Below, piece by piece: positions 35,761 to 48,259 of a stretch of 64,000 nucleotides of DNA; the first letter of the stretch is position 1, and each line of letters begins with the position of its first letter. The translations under genes and the position numbers were made by a program. The DNA is taken from positions 20,961,359-21,025,358 of the forward strand of contig OZ022246.1 of assembly GCA_963978895.1 (NCBI GenBank), given 5' to 3'. A model generated the notes under the pieces. The model was not told where the DNA came from, did not search any database, and saw only the letters and a list, made by a program, of their open reading frames with translations. The DNA comes from Erpobdella octoculata (Eukaryota; Annelida; Clitellata; Hirudinida; Erpobdellidae).

Positions 35761-36222
35761 AGAGTCAAGGGGAATCAAATATAGAGAAAAAATTTTTGAA
35801 ATCCGTCACAAAATGAGCGGAGCGGAGCGGGTGAGCGAGCGGGAACTATATATATATGTATGTGCGTATGTATGTGTGTATGTATGTATGTGTATGTGCA
35901 TGTATGTGTGTGTGTTTATGTATGTACTAGCGGAGATACCCGGCGTTGCCCGGGTTTTTTAGAGGTTTTTCTAATGTTTGTCTCTTTCTCTCCCGTTTCC
36001 TTTCCCACCTGCTTTCCCACTCCTGTTCGCTTTCCCGTTTTCGGTCGTTTTCCCGCTGCCGGTCGCTTTACCGCTCCCGGTCGTTTTCCCGTTCCCGGTC
36101 GCTGTCCCGTTCCCGCTCACGTTTGCTCTCCCATTCCCGCTCACGCTTGCTTTTCCGTTCCCGCTCGCTGTCCGTTCCGGGTCGCTTTCCCGTTTCTATA
36201 ATAGACAAACTAACCCACAAAC

Positions 36223-36253
<31 letters not shown>

Positions 36254-36334
36254 GTCTTAGCAAATCTATTTTACGTTTTATAGGCTAATAGAAGTTATGA
36301 AAGAATGGAAAAGAGAAAATGAGCGTGAACGGGA

Positions 36335-36720
36335 ACGGGAACGGGAACGGGAGAGCAACCGTGACCGGGAATGGGAGAGCAAGCATGAACGGGAACGGGA
36401 GAGCAAGCATGAGCGGGAACGGGAAAGCGACCGGGAACGGGAAAGCGACCGGGAACGGAAAAGCGACCGGGAACGGAAAAGCGACCGGGAACGGGAAAGC
36501 GACCGGGAACGCGGAAAGCGACCGGGAACGCGGAAAGCGACCGGGAACGCGGAAAGCGACCGGGAACGCGGAAAGCGACTGGAATCGGGAGAGCAAGCTT
36601 GGAAGGAAACGCGAGCAAGAGAGAAAATCGATAACAAAACTTCTGAGCGGGAAAGCGATCGGGAGCTGGAAAACGACCGAGAGCGGAAAAGCGACCGGGA
36701 ACGCGCCGAAAACGGGAAAG
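36335..36720. repeat. 18/19-bp GC-rich minisatellite
   Basis: Units GCGACCGGGAACGGGAAA (18 bp) passing into GCGACCGGGAACGCGGAAA (19 bp). The strongly Arg/Glu- or Arg/Ser-rich frames on both strands result from the repeat and are not genes. Confidence 0.9.
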
Positions 36721-36848
36721 TGGAGAAGGAAACGGGAGCGAGAGAGACAAACATTAGAAAAACCTCTAAAAACCCCGGGCAACCCCGGGCAACGCCGGGT
36801 AACCCCACTAGTACATATATAAATATATGTATATATATTTTTTTTATA

Positions 36849-37007
36849 TAATAGTTTATAGTCCTTTACACCAAGTGTTTTAAGACTGAAACGGCTGTGT
36901 CAGAAGCACCTAAGTACTTCCAGTCGTGGATCATAATTTGATCCTTTTAACTTTTCCCTCCTCCTTTCTCCAGGCTTGGGACTGGCTTGCAAAAGCAAGG
37001 CGGAGTT
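36849..37007 (+). repeat. Dispersed ~160-bp repeat (family C), copy 3
   Basis: TTATAGTCCTTTACACCAAG ... GTGGATCATAATTTGATCC ... CAAGGCGGAG, as in copy 1. Confidence 0.75.
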
Positions 37008-37026
37008 TATATGTATATAAATAAAT

Positions 37027-37195
<169 letters not shown>

Positions 37196-37199
37196 CATA

Positions 37200-37737
37200 C
37201 TAGCAGTGCCCGTAGCGGCTTCGCTCGCATGAAATCAGAGAATTTGAACCGTGCATACATAGTAGAGTACTGCACGGATCAATTTTTTAGGTCTCGGCTC
37301 GGCCCGTCGACAACTTGGCCCAGCCCGTTTCAAAAACCGAAATTCTTGGCCCGGCACGGCCCGTCTAATATGGGCCCGGTCCGTTTTTACAGGCCTAGAA
37401 GTTCTATATACTTGATGAAAAACTTCGGCCCGTCCCACCTTGACTTCAGGTTTAGCCCAGCCCGTCTGAACACCCTAAAATCACTAAAATGTCTATATAC
37501 TTGGTTAAAATTCTCGGCCCGTCTCACCTTGATTTAAGGTTTGGGCAGGGCCGTATGAAGACCCTAAAATAACGGCTTGGCCCGTCCGTCCGGTGATAAA
37601 CTGAACTCATCTACTTTTAACCGGCACAAAACCTCAAAATACTAATTTTCACATCTGTAGCACTTACAGTTTTTGAGTAGCAGTTATTTTAAAATCAAAT
37701 AAACCTTTTTCCACTTCACATTTGAGGTCCTGGAAAA
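37200..37737 (-). mobile_element. Helitron family A, 5'-truncated copy
   Basis: Reverse of the family A 3' part: CTAGCAGTGCCCGTAGCGG at the edge, then the whole GGGCC module and the start of the tandem units, breaking off at TTTGAGGTCCTGG. Confidence 0.8.
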
Positions 37738-37935
37738 AAAAGAATTCATGGCAGTTTTGAGCAAGGAAAGAAGACGCGGAAGATGTTGAATGCTTCATTT
37801 TGCAGCTTCATTCTGTTTGTATCCTGAAATTTTATCTTTACTAAATTCACCTCTCGACCATCAATAGTTTTGATAATTGGCAGATATTTAAACATTTCGG
37901 GCTTTTTTCAAACAATTTCAATGCAAAATATAACT
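37735..37935 (+). repeat. ~200-bp dispersed repeat (family E), copy 2
   Basis: Near-identical to 32712-32912, with a few substitutions and small indels. Confidence 0.85.
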
Positions 37936-37939
37936 TTGC

Positions 37940-38070
37940 GACACCAATTATCCGATCGTAATGAAATTTTTACACAAGCTTGAGAGTCAATGGAGGAAGG
38001 TTTTAGTGAAAAAAAATTAAAATCGGTCACAAAATGAGCGGAGCGGGACGGGAGAGTGAGCGGGATCCAA
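37940..38070 (+). repeat. Helitron family B 5'-region fragment
   Basis: CACCAATTATCCGATCGTAA...GGTCACAAAATGAGCGGAGC repeats the sequence at 35725-35850. Confidence 0.65.

Positions 38071-38141
<71 letters not shown>
38071..38141. repeat. (AT)n microsatellite
   Basis: AT run after the family B fragment. Confidence 0.95.
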
Positions 38142-38144
<3 letters not shown>

Positions 38145-40199
38145 AATACTTCGGCGCTATATGTTCTTTTAAGCAAACTCGATTGAAAAAAGTGGCACAC
38201 TTGGCTGAATCGATTTTATTTTTAATTTTTCCAATAGTCTAAATCGGTTTAGAAATAATTTATTATCAAACACAAACTCCATAATCTTATAGTTTAAGAG
38301 TTAAACTTGTAGCACAAACCAACCAATTTTCGTGTCCGTTTCCACATGGTCAGTTGGAAAATTAAATTGGCCATACTAGAACCACTCTGCCTTGTAGATT
38401 GACTATGCATTGTCAAAGTGGTGCCTTATACCAACCTACATATGTCAGCACAACGTTCAATCAAACCATCACATAAATTTCTAATTGATAATACCAGTAT
38501 CCTAATGAAAGAAAATCAACCCATTAAGTTAAAATTAAAAGATGCTTTAGCCATTAATAAATGTAAGCCTTTAATTAATTATCCCAGTGTTGCCGAGTTT
38601 TTTTGCTTAGTTTGTTTTCTTTTTTGCTAATGAAACGTCAAATAAATAACAGATTTTCTTTTAACTTTTTAAAATGTTGTTATCAATGAAGTCTACTTGC
38701 ATGCCAAATGTTGTTTAGATTGCTCCTGCGGCTTGGATGTGATAAGGGAATGCTTTCTCACACACATTACTTTTTCTATCTATATAAATACGTAGGTACA
38801 AACAGGGAAGGTGGGGAGATTTTTTCTCCACCAGAGGATCAATTAAATTGTTTGGGTATAATATCTGGTTTTTGGAAAATGGCCTTAGCTTTTTTGGGAA
38901 GAGAAAGTGGAATTTTTTGAAAAAAGTTTTGGAAAAATACTTACTACCCCTCACTGGTCATCAGCTTTTTTGAAGAGAATGTGGGTAGAATTTTGTTTTA
39001 GGTTTGTGTAATAAATATTTATAACTTTGATGTAGACAACTGTGATGGAATCAACATTGTATCAATACCACTAATAGGTTAAAGTTCCACGAGTTCGTTG
39101 ATTGTATCTTGGCACAGAAAACAGCTAGGCTTTGGAAGAACGCTGATACACAATTTATTACTCTGCAGTTATTGGTAAATCTAGCATCGAACTCAGATAT
39201 AAATTTTCTACACGCGCAAAAAGGATTCCAATACACATTGAATCATCACAAAGTTAAGTAAATTAAAATTAACAAATTATATAGTAAACTCCAGGTAAAA
39301 AAGAAATTTTGGAAATCTGGGGGTGGCAAATTGTCTACACACATCAGAAGGATTTAAATACGCATTGAATTATCACTAGGTTAACTGAAGCTAAAATTGA
39401 AAAATATATAGTAAACTCTAGGTAAAAAATTTCAAATTTTGAAAATCAGGGGAAGGGGGCAATGCCCCCTGCCTTTCTCTGACAAGTACAATCGCCACAA
39501 TCTCTACGACTAGTCGGGTACAGAATTTATTTCATGTGTATTAGTATTGTTTTCAAAAATAATTTGTGCAAACATGCAAAAAATCAAGGAAAACATCAAA
39601 TGTTGACTTTTGACTTAGACAAAAAATCTTGTTCTTTTCAAAAATTAAATTTTAATTTTCTAAATGTTTGTGCACTACTTCAGTATTGATTAATTCAATA
39701 TTCAAAATAACAGAAAGTTAGTTCTCCTAATCTACATTTCCAAACAGTAATTACAGTAAAGGCAAACGAGAGTCAACAACCAATAATTTGGCTATTTGAA
39801 AAAAAATGAATAAAAATAAAATCTAATTTACTGTTAAGTATCAAAATATCACCTGACTAAATCTTGAATCCTGCAAAACGAAACCTGAAAAAACCTAAAC
39901 TTTGGTGCATAATTTTTAGATTCTATCAATTTTGTTTATTAAACGTAGCGTTTCGGAAACCTCTTAAGTAAAATACTAGCATTACAAGCATGTGTAAGTT
40001 CATTTAGTTTAATTTTCCAGTATACGCGTAATTCTAGATCAATTTTGCTGTTTAACCTATATATTTTAATAAATTATAGGAGTTTATAAATATGTTTCAT
40101 TTTTAAATTTTTTCCTGATTCGTTTTTAAATCAAATTTTAATCCAAACCTTTTGTCCTATTTAATATTACAATTCTTATACTCTCCGGATAGTAAAAAA
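38142..40199. other. Intergenic DNA upstream of the GPCR
   Basis: AT-rich, with no exon or repeat that I recognise. The frame at 38418-38630 lacks an ATG at its start and any known motif. The GPCR 5' UTR and promoter should lie at the right end. Confidence 0.4.
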
Positions 40200-41882
40200 A
40201 TGAATTTCTTTTTTCCATCGATGAGTTCACCTCATAACAGCGATTTTGTAACCTCAACAACCAATACAACAAGCTTGCCAAATCTGAATTTGTCAGTTTC
40301 AATACAAGAAAACCTTTTCGACAGTATCGATGTATTTTCTTTATCTCTTAATTCTGCGGCATCAGTGCTCGTTAGAAACTCTATTATAATTTTCGGTAGC
40401 GTCGTGAGTGTCTTTGGTAACATTTTAACGTTAATTTGTTTGCGAAAATATATAACAAATTTAAAGCCAAGCACATCAATTTTGATGGGAAGTTTATCGG
40501 TTTATAACATAATGTCCGCTTTTGGGAGTGGTTACTATGCCTACTGGAACATAAAACTTTTTTATTTGAGAGTTCCAGCTTGTTCAATGCAAATGGAATT
40601 AATATTGTCTACGCCAGTTCAGCAAATACCGGGATTTGCGACTTATTTTCAAGTTTGTCTACTTTGTATTGACAGGTGAGATTGGTGAGATTATTGTAAA
40701 TGTTTCTTTTAATTGATTGTTATAGCATCTAGAATCTAGGAGATCTTAAGGCTAAACTGCTGTAGTATTGTCGGTGTTGATGATGAAAGCTACATTTGAG
40801 AACGAGGAACTAATTTAGAAAAATTAAAACACGAAGCAAGTAAAAATTATTATAAAAAAAAATAAAAATACTCAGAAATCGCGTCTAAAAAATAATCTAA
40901 AAAAACAATAAATGTCGGGGTTAGTTGAGGGTAAGTTTGGTGGTTTGAAGGTTAGGCGGTTTATAGGTAGTTTTTTTTGCCAGGATTATTTGCATAACTT
41001 TTTCACTATTTTTCCTTGTCTATCTAAATTATAAACGCCCAAACATAGCGTTTATTCATTCTAGTTGAACCTATATTAGTCAAAATAATATGAAAAATTA
41101 CTTTTAAGCGTATTTTTTCATCAGCATCCTCATAGTTCCAATCATCATTAGAATAAAAATTGTCCTAATTTTTTGCTGTTTTATTTTTTAGATATGTGGC
41201 CATAGTACATCCCTACCACTATGAACGAGTAATGACAGTCACAAATACAATTATAATGATCATAATTTCCTGGATTCTTATTGGTTTGTGTTCTCTTAAC
41301 TATGTGTTTGGTCGTGATAATACGAACTGTTTGGCTCCATACACGGATGCTCAAATGGCAATCACGCTGGTCTTTTCTTTTATTACTGTCGTCGGGATAG
41401 TAGCATTTACTTATTCGAGTATTCTTGTGGTGGCCATGAAACAACGCAACAAAATTTCAACGGAGAAACCCATTATTGCATTGACAACAGTTGAATTTTC
41501 AGAAAAAATTAAAACCAGATTTGATGGTAAGTAATTCATCTTCAATGTTTAAGTATTTTTTATCTCGTAAGCATGGTTATTCAATTTATTTTTGTTTCAA
41601 AATTTAGATGAAAGCAAAATTCAAGCTAATTCTGTGAGAAAAAAAGAATTCAAAGCTGCAAAAACAGTTATATTTATAGTTGTTTTTTTATTCATCAGCT
41701 GGTTCCCAGTGGCTTTGAGTAGAATAATAAAAACTGGAGCGAAAAAGCCATTGGTTTTTGTGAATTACTTAAACGACATTGGGGCCGTCCTTGGTTATCT
41801 GAACATGGATTTTACGTGGCTTATTTACGGTATCACAAACAAGGATTTTAAAGAAGCATACAAGAAACTTCTTTCTTCTTGA
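40200..41882 (+). CDS. Class A (rhodopsin-like) G protein-coupled receptor, 3 exons, 361 aa
   Basis: Exons 40200-40675, 41192-41526, 41608-41882, all phases agreeing; the ATG at 40200 is the first in frame. A Ser/Asn/Thr-rich N-terminus of about 60 residues carries NxS/T sites. TM1 has GNILTLICLR, TM3 ends in DRYVAIVHPY (residues 158-160 DRY, intron after the first two bases of the Arg codon), and Cys in ACSMQME and NTNCLAPY can form the usual TM3-ECL2 disulfide. TM6 reads FISWFP (CWxP variant), and helix 8 NKDFKEAYKKLL is classic. The TM7 NPxxY motif is replaced by TWLIY (Tyr 344). The ligand is unknown; general pattern is amine/adenosine/melanocortin-like, but I would call it an orphan. Confidence 0.85.
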
Positions 41883-42718
41883 AAATGAACATTCACTTCA
41901 CGCAAGGTGTTGAATTTTAAGGTAAAGTCGGGTGTTACCGCCACCCTAACGTTTTTGTTAAATTTTACGGAAACTCGTTGAATTGAAGACGACTAAAATC
42001 AAACATCACTCATTATTTTTATTAATGAAAAACTACATCAATGCTAAACTAACACTTAAGATTTTCATTTACCTTAATCAGAGTTCTTGTTTATTTAATA
42101 AAAATAAGTATAAACAACGCTCTTAAGATTTAAATAAGTAAAGAATACGTACTTTTTTAATTTTTTTATTTATTTATTTATTTCCAATTTTTTAAGTTTC
42201 TAATTTTTTAAGTTTTATAATCACAGATCGACGTTTCAGTATTTGGTTTTAGGTCCTTTAACAGACTTGCAATTTCTTAGGCACCTTATATTATAGCGGC
42301 AACGTATTATACAGCCAATCATTTAATTGATTCGTGTATTGTCTTCAAAACTAAGAGCATTTATTTATGTGCAAAATTTGAAGTCAAAAGCATTGTAATA
42401 GTTGAGTCGTTCATCTTCAGTGAAGACGATCCAATAAAAAATAAATATCAGAATGATACACTTCAATAATGTACAAAAGAGTAATAAAACATAGTTACTT
42501 AAAGAAATTAAAGGACTAAACTATGAGTATTGGCAGTATTGCCTTTACACAAACAAGTGACTCAAAGTTCCAATACAAATTGGCTTTAGACCGAAAATTT
42601 AGCATCTTTTGGTCTTTCAATCACATATACTTATTTTTATTAAATAAACAAGAACAGCAACATGCCTTAAATCTAATTAAATTTAAATAACTACGCTGCA
42701 GGCAGATGTGTGAATGAA
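41883..42718. other. GPCR 3' flank
   Basis: AT-rich, with several AATAAA motifs, for example near 42097-42110. No coding exon recognised. Confidence 0.35.
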
Positions 42719-42945
42719 GGGGCGTGGCCTGTTGCGAACCGGTCCGGCTTTGTAAATATGCGGCCGGTTCGTCGACAGTCGACAACTCAGCCCGGCCCAT
42801 TTCATAAGCCAAAACTCCCGGCCCGTCTAATTTGAGCACAGTCCATTTTTACAGGCCTAAAATCCCTATATACTTGTCAAAAAATCTTGGCCCGGCCTGG
42901 CTTGACTTCAGGCCCGGCCCGTCTGAAAACCCTAAATGTGTGGAA
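42719..42945 (-). repeat. GGCCCG-rich fragment of Helitron family A
   Basis: CAGCCCGGCCCATTTCATAA, ACAGGCCTAAAATCCCTATA and GGCCCGGCCCGTCTGAA follow the order of the family A module on the minus strand. Confidence 0.65.
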
Positions 42946-43589
42946 AGAGGGTAAATCTGCAAAAGCTATAACATATTTCGAACTGAATTTCGTTATACAA
43001 TATATTTATTTTCGTGACAATACCTTTAATTAGTGGTGGATTCAAAAATTTATTAAGGAGGCCCGTAAATTTGTTTAGGTTTTTCATTTTTATTACAGTT
43101 GTCATGCGACCCGTTGTAAGATAATTTGATTTTTTTAATCAGTAGAACCAAACAGAAAGAATTGAACCAGTGTTACTCGGGTGTTTTTTTTTAAACTTTT
43201 ATTTAGGGTACAATCTCTGTTTGTTTGTTTGTTTGTTTGTTTGTGTGTGTGTGTGTGTGTGTGGCTTTCTCTGTACGCAAATCTTGCAAGTAAAATTTAA
43301 CCAGCTTTTTGACTAGCTAGGAAACTGAAACTTTCAGCATAGCTTCATATTGGATGACAATACATGATTCAATTACAAAATAATATAATTAAAAAAAACT
43401 TTTAAAATACCACGTTTTTGTGAACTGAAAAGAAGAAAATAATTTTTTTCTGGGCTCTGTGAGAAGTGAGAAATATCTTGATGGAGGCATGCATTAATTG
43501 TGGACATTCGTATAACGAACAAGCCATAATTTTTTAAAACTTAAAACGTGGAGCACCTTGTACTAAAACTAACCATCTGTTATTTTTAA

Positions 43590-44520
<931 letters not shown>

Positions 44521-45054
44521 ATGATTATAAAAATTTTATAAAGTATAGTAAATTACTGAAAGTAGATTTTAAAAGGTTCTAAATAAAATTTAAAAATATA
44601 GACATGTGAATTTTTTCAAATTTATTTCAATCAGTTAAAGCCATTTTGATTTAAATAAATTTGGAAAACTGCTGCTATTTGTAACCTTGCTTAATATTAC
44701 TAATAGAACTGCTATGCTGTCAGCAAAAATATGCTTTAGCTGATAACAACATAGATGCCTTTAGTTTAAGCATTTAATTAATTTTAAATGCTTGCTACTT
44801 GGATTCGGATCCGTACGGATCCAGCATCAAGATTCGGCTCCACGGATATCAAATTCTTGGATCCGTCCCATTCCTAATGTTAACTCATTAATCTTTTCTT
44901 TTTCCATCATGCAAGTGCAGAGTTAGATCATCAGATACTAGAGCCGAGAATGACTTTTTAGCTATAGAATTCAATTCTAAGATCGTCTTCAAGCCGAACT
45001 CAAACAACTCTACAGCTCCCATGATTTGGGACAACGTTTTTGTAATCGTGGCTA

Positions 45055-45250
45055 AAAAAAAGTTTTAGCAGTTGTGTTTCATTTAGAAAATCGACGATCT
45101 TCCTAAACGTCACCTAATTACCAGGTTGATGAAATGGTTCAGGAATGGTATGAAAATATCAAAATAATACCTGATTACCAGGTTGATAAAATGGTTCAGG
45201 AATGGTATGAAAATAACACTTTGCCCGGTCTGTTTAACAAGCTTAAAATT
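45055..45250 (+). repeat. Dispersed repeat (family D), copy 2
   Basis: ATCGACGATCTTCCTAAACG...GGTTGATGAAATGGTTCAGG, with the last 55 bp tandemly doubled; matches 32045-32172. Confidence 0.55.
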
Positions 45251-45548
45251 TCTATATAGGGGAGAGTGGTACCAAATGGTCACACAATTTTACACTTGTA
45301 TTCAAATCAATCATACAAAAAAACTATAAGTGATAGAAATAAAAATTTTTCACATAATGAAAGCAAACACATTCCACTACTGAAAACCGCTCATTAAAAC
45401 TTTTCAAATTATAACAATTTTATAAAAAACGATAAATAACGCAACCTCTTCCAAAATTTCTGGCTGGCCATTCAGTACAACCTGGTAGTATTGAATGGCC
45501 ACCCCCAAGTACTCGATGGCCACTCATGCAATTTTTATTATAGAAGAC

Positions 45549-46921
45549 TAAGCTTCTGCGTCCCGTTATTTATTTGGAACGATACGATACGATACGATAC
45601 GATTGAGCGCTATTGAACACTGCGGAAATAGCGCTATATAAATAATTGATTGATTGATTGATTGATTTCTGAATTTTGCCTCGAATTAAACGATACGATA
45701 CGAGACGCTTCGAACAATAACGATACGATATCGATACGATACGATACGATTTCGGGATCTCGACTGAAGCGGAAATTTTGCCTAGAGATAACATAGAATC
45801 ATGAACTATACGCGACAGACAATATTAATAACTACATTAAAGAAATTCATTGAAAAAAAATATATAAATATTAAAAAATTTCAAAATTTATAAAAATTTA
45901 CCAAATTTAATTTTTTTTTACAACTTGAAATAAGTTTCATTTGTTTAGTTTCTGTACATCTATTTGTCTAAATGTAGACTCTAAATAAAACGCTACCGCC
46001 GATAGAAAGTATTTATTTACTTTATTTAGTGACGCGGCATGATAATGATGACAAACACGAGAAAGTTCCTCTCTGCAAGAATTAAAAAAGTGAAAAAACC
46101 CAGTGTGTTTATTTATAGGCGATGGCGAATGCGGTTAGCAATAGCAAGAAAGAAGCTGAGAAAGTTTCGAATTCCAGCTGCAGACGATACGGGCTATGGC
46201 ACTGTCGTGCACACTACAGGTGGCACACACATACTCACACACAACCAAGAATATCATCGAGATTATAAAGATATATCTTAGATGAGCTACTATTACGGTC
46301 AATTACGGATATCGAAACACTAAAATAATCATTCCAATTCTATGTAACAAATTTGAAAAAATAAGTTTATCAAACAGACTAAACCAAAACATAAACATAG
46401 AATGATCATTACTATTACATTACTCATTAATAATAATAGTCATCGATGTCAGCGAGTACGATTGCCTTGTAGGGCTTGTAGTATCAGTAGTATGCAGAGC
46501 TCGACTAGCAGCCTAAGAGGAGCGTGGCTTTTTTGCTGCCGGTTCCCAGACTAAAAATAGTAAATAATGGGGCTACAGGCTGTCTGGAAAACCGAATTTA
46601 AAGTGGGGATGATAATAGTTATAAACTTCTGTCAATAGGTAGATTAATTAATCAATGTTGATGAATCAATTGCAAATATTCACAGTTGTGACAATCGTTA
46701 ATTAAATATGTATGACTTTCGTTATTTATTGGAAACTATTTTTAAAAAATCCCGATATTTTTCGGGATTTTAATCGAGAATAAAATTTTAAGTATCGCCA
46801 ATTAATATCGATACGAGACTTCTTCCGCAGGCTGTATCGTTTCAATGGTGATACGGGAATCCCGTATCGTTTTTAAATCTCGATTGAATTCGAGATAACG
46901 ATATCGGGACGCAGATGCTTA
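45549..46921. mobile_element. hAT-like non-autonomous element with perfect 8-bp target duplication
   Basis: Ends TAAGCTTCTGCGTCCCG and, reversed, TAAGCATCTGCGTCCCG; flanks TAGAAGAC at 45541-45548 and 46922-46929 are identical. Inside are CGATACGATACGATACG runs near both ends and a SINE-type tail GCGCTATATAAATAATTGAT. The 80-codon frame at 46039-46281 has no recognisable domain. Confidence 0.75.
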
Positions 46922-47205
46922 TAGAAGACACAATTCTCAACAAATGGTAAGCCAAAATATTTTATTTCACAGAAAAATCTTTATTAATGTTAATTAAGAA
47001 ATAAAAAAAAATTTTTGTCATTTTATTAAAAAGTTGTAGCCTATAAACCAAGACTACATGCTGAAAAGTCAAAAGAAAATTTTATATGTCCATTTCTGCG
47101 CTTCGATTTTTGAAGGATTGGATCTCCTAGTTTTACAACAATCTGATCCATATCAGCCTCACAAATCCCTTTATCTTTAGATAAAAATTTGGCCTCTTCG
47201 GTGTC

Positions 47206-48134
47206 TTAATCTTTGTATACAAATTTCAAAAAATCAGCCGAAACTTTATCCTCTTTTACTTCAACAATTTTGCCTAGATAATAGGTTTTTGAGTCAAAAA
47301 CATATTCAAAAAGACACCAATCCCCTATTTCTAACTTGGCGTTGTCAATGCTAAAATGAGGATCTTTACTGGTGAGCATATTTTTGAATGTTGATTTTCC
47401 GTCAGGCTCGATGTCTGGGAAGCTTTTAGAAATATCCCTTCTTGCTGCAAGTTTTGATGTTTTTAACTTGCATCTCCTCAAATCTCTTTCTGTCCTTTCT
47501 TTCTGCAAAACATTCTTTACAGGAGTATCTGTCAATATGGTAGAAGACAGTTTCTTCCGACCCCACCTCGTTTGCGAGCTGCAGCTTTCGGAAAAGGGCG
47601 GATCATCTGAAGCGTTGCCGATAACTCTGATCCACTGGGTTCGACAACGACCATAGAGCTGTTGGGAGTTTGAACTTCTTCTTTAGTCACTATTCCATAA
47701 ACCGGCTGTTGTGGTGTAAACAAGATGTCTGTAGCAAGAAAATTAGGATTTGGAAGCAGATCATCTGTATTTTGAAGCGGTATATCGGGATTTTGAAGCA
47801 GAACATCTGGATTTTGAACGGGAAGATCTGGATGTGGAAGTAGCTCTGAATTTGAAGGCGGAAGATCTGGAACTGGACGATCTGTAACCTGCGTACATAT
47901 ATATGAGTGTATATATATAAATACAAATAAAAATAATGCAGAAAATTAAAAAAATAATTTACCTGAGATAAATAAAAATCTTCATCATTCCATTTATCTG
48001 GTTGAAATGGATATAAACCAGCAGCCCCAAAACCACTAATAACATTTGCTGGCATAGAAGCCTTCATCCACGCTGTACCTGATAATTCTGGGACCATCCC
48101 CCCTTCACAGCTGTAGATAGTCTGTTTCTCATTC
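47206..48134 (-). pseudogene. pogo/Tigger-type transposase, C-terminal part, frameshifted
   Basis: Exon 48134 to about 47963 (acceptor TTTCAG, donor GTAAAT) encodes MPANVISGFGAAGLYPFQPD, the hallmark following the DDE domain of pogo/Tigger/Jerky transposases. The next exon, from about 47888, has a short VQNPD/LQNPD repeat, then IRPFPKAAARKRGG. A frame change near 47565 leads to ILTDTPVKNVLQKERTE and a C-terminal DWCLFEYV...YYLGKIVEV Tudor-like segment, stopping at 47206. The DNA-binding and catalytic domains expected upstream (48150-51400) are absent, replaced by satellite. Confidence 0.75.
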
Positions 48135-48259
48135 TGAAACATAACCATAACAACATTAAGTAGTGATTAATATGTATATGTCTTTAATATATTAAACAAT
48201 TTCATTATATTACATTAACATTTTGATCAATAATAAACCTAAACACATTTATGAAAACC

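Noticed and set aside
36278..36851. Arg/Glu/Ser-rich frames of 150-184 codons
   Set aside because: All six frames are open because the 18-bp minisatellite contains no stop; no conserved domain. Same for 35860-36254 and 6673-7181.
38418..38630. Frame with MSAQRSIKPSHKF
   Set aside because: No domain, no splice partner and AT-rich codon content like its surroundings.
46039..46281. 80-codon Arg/Lys-rich frame in the hAT-like element
   Set aside because: No transposase motif; may be a fragment, but I cannot support a function.
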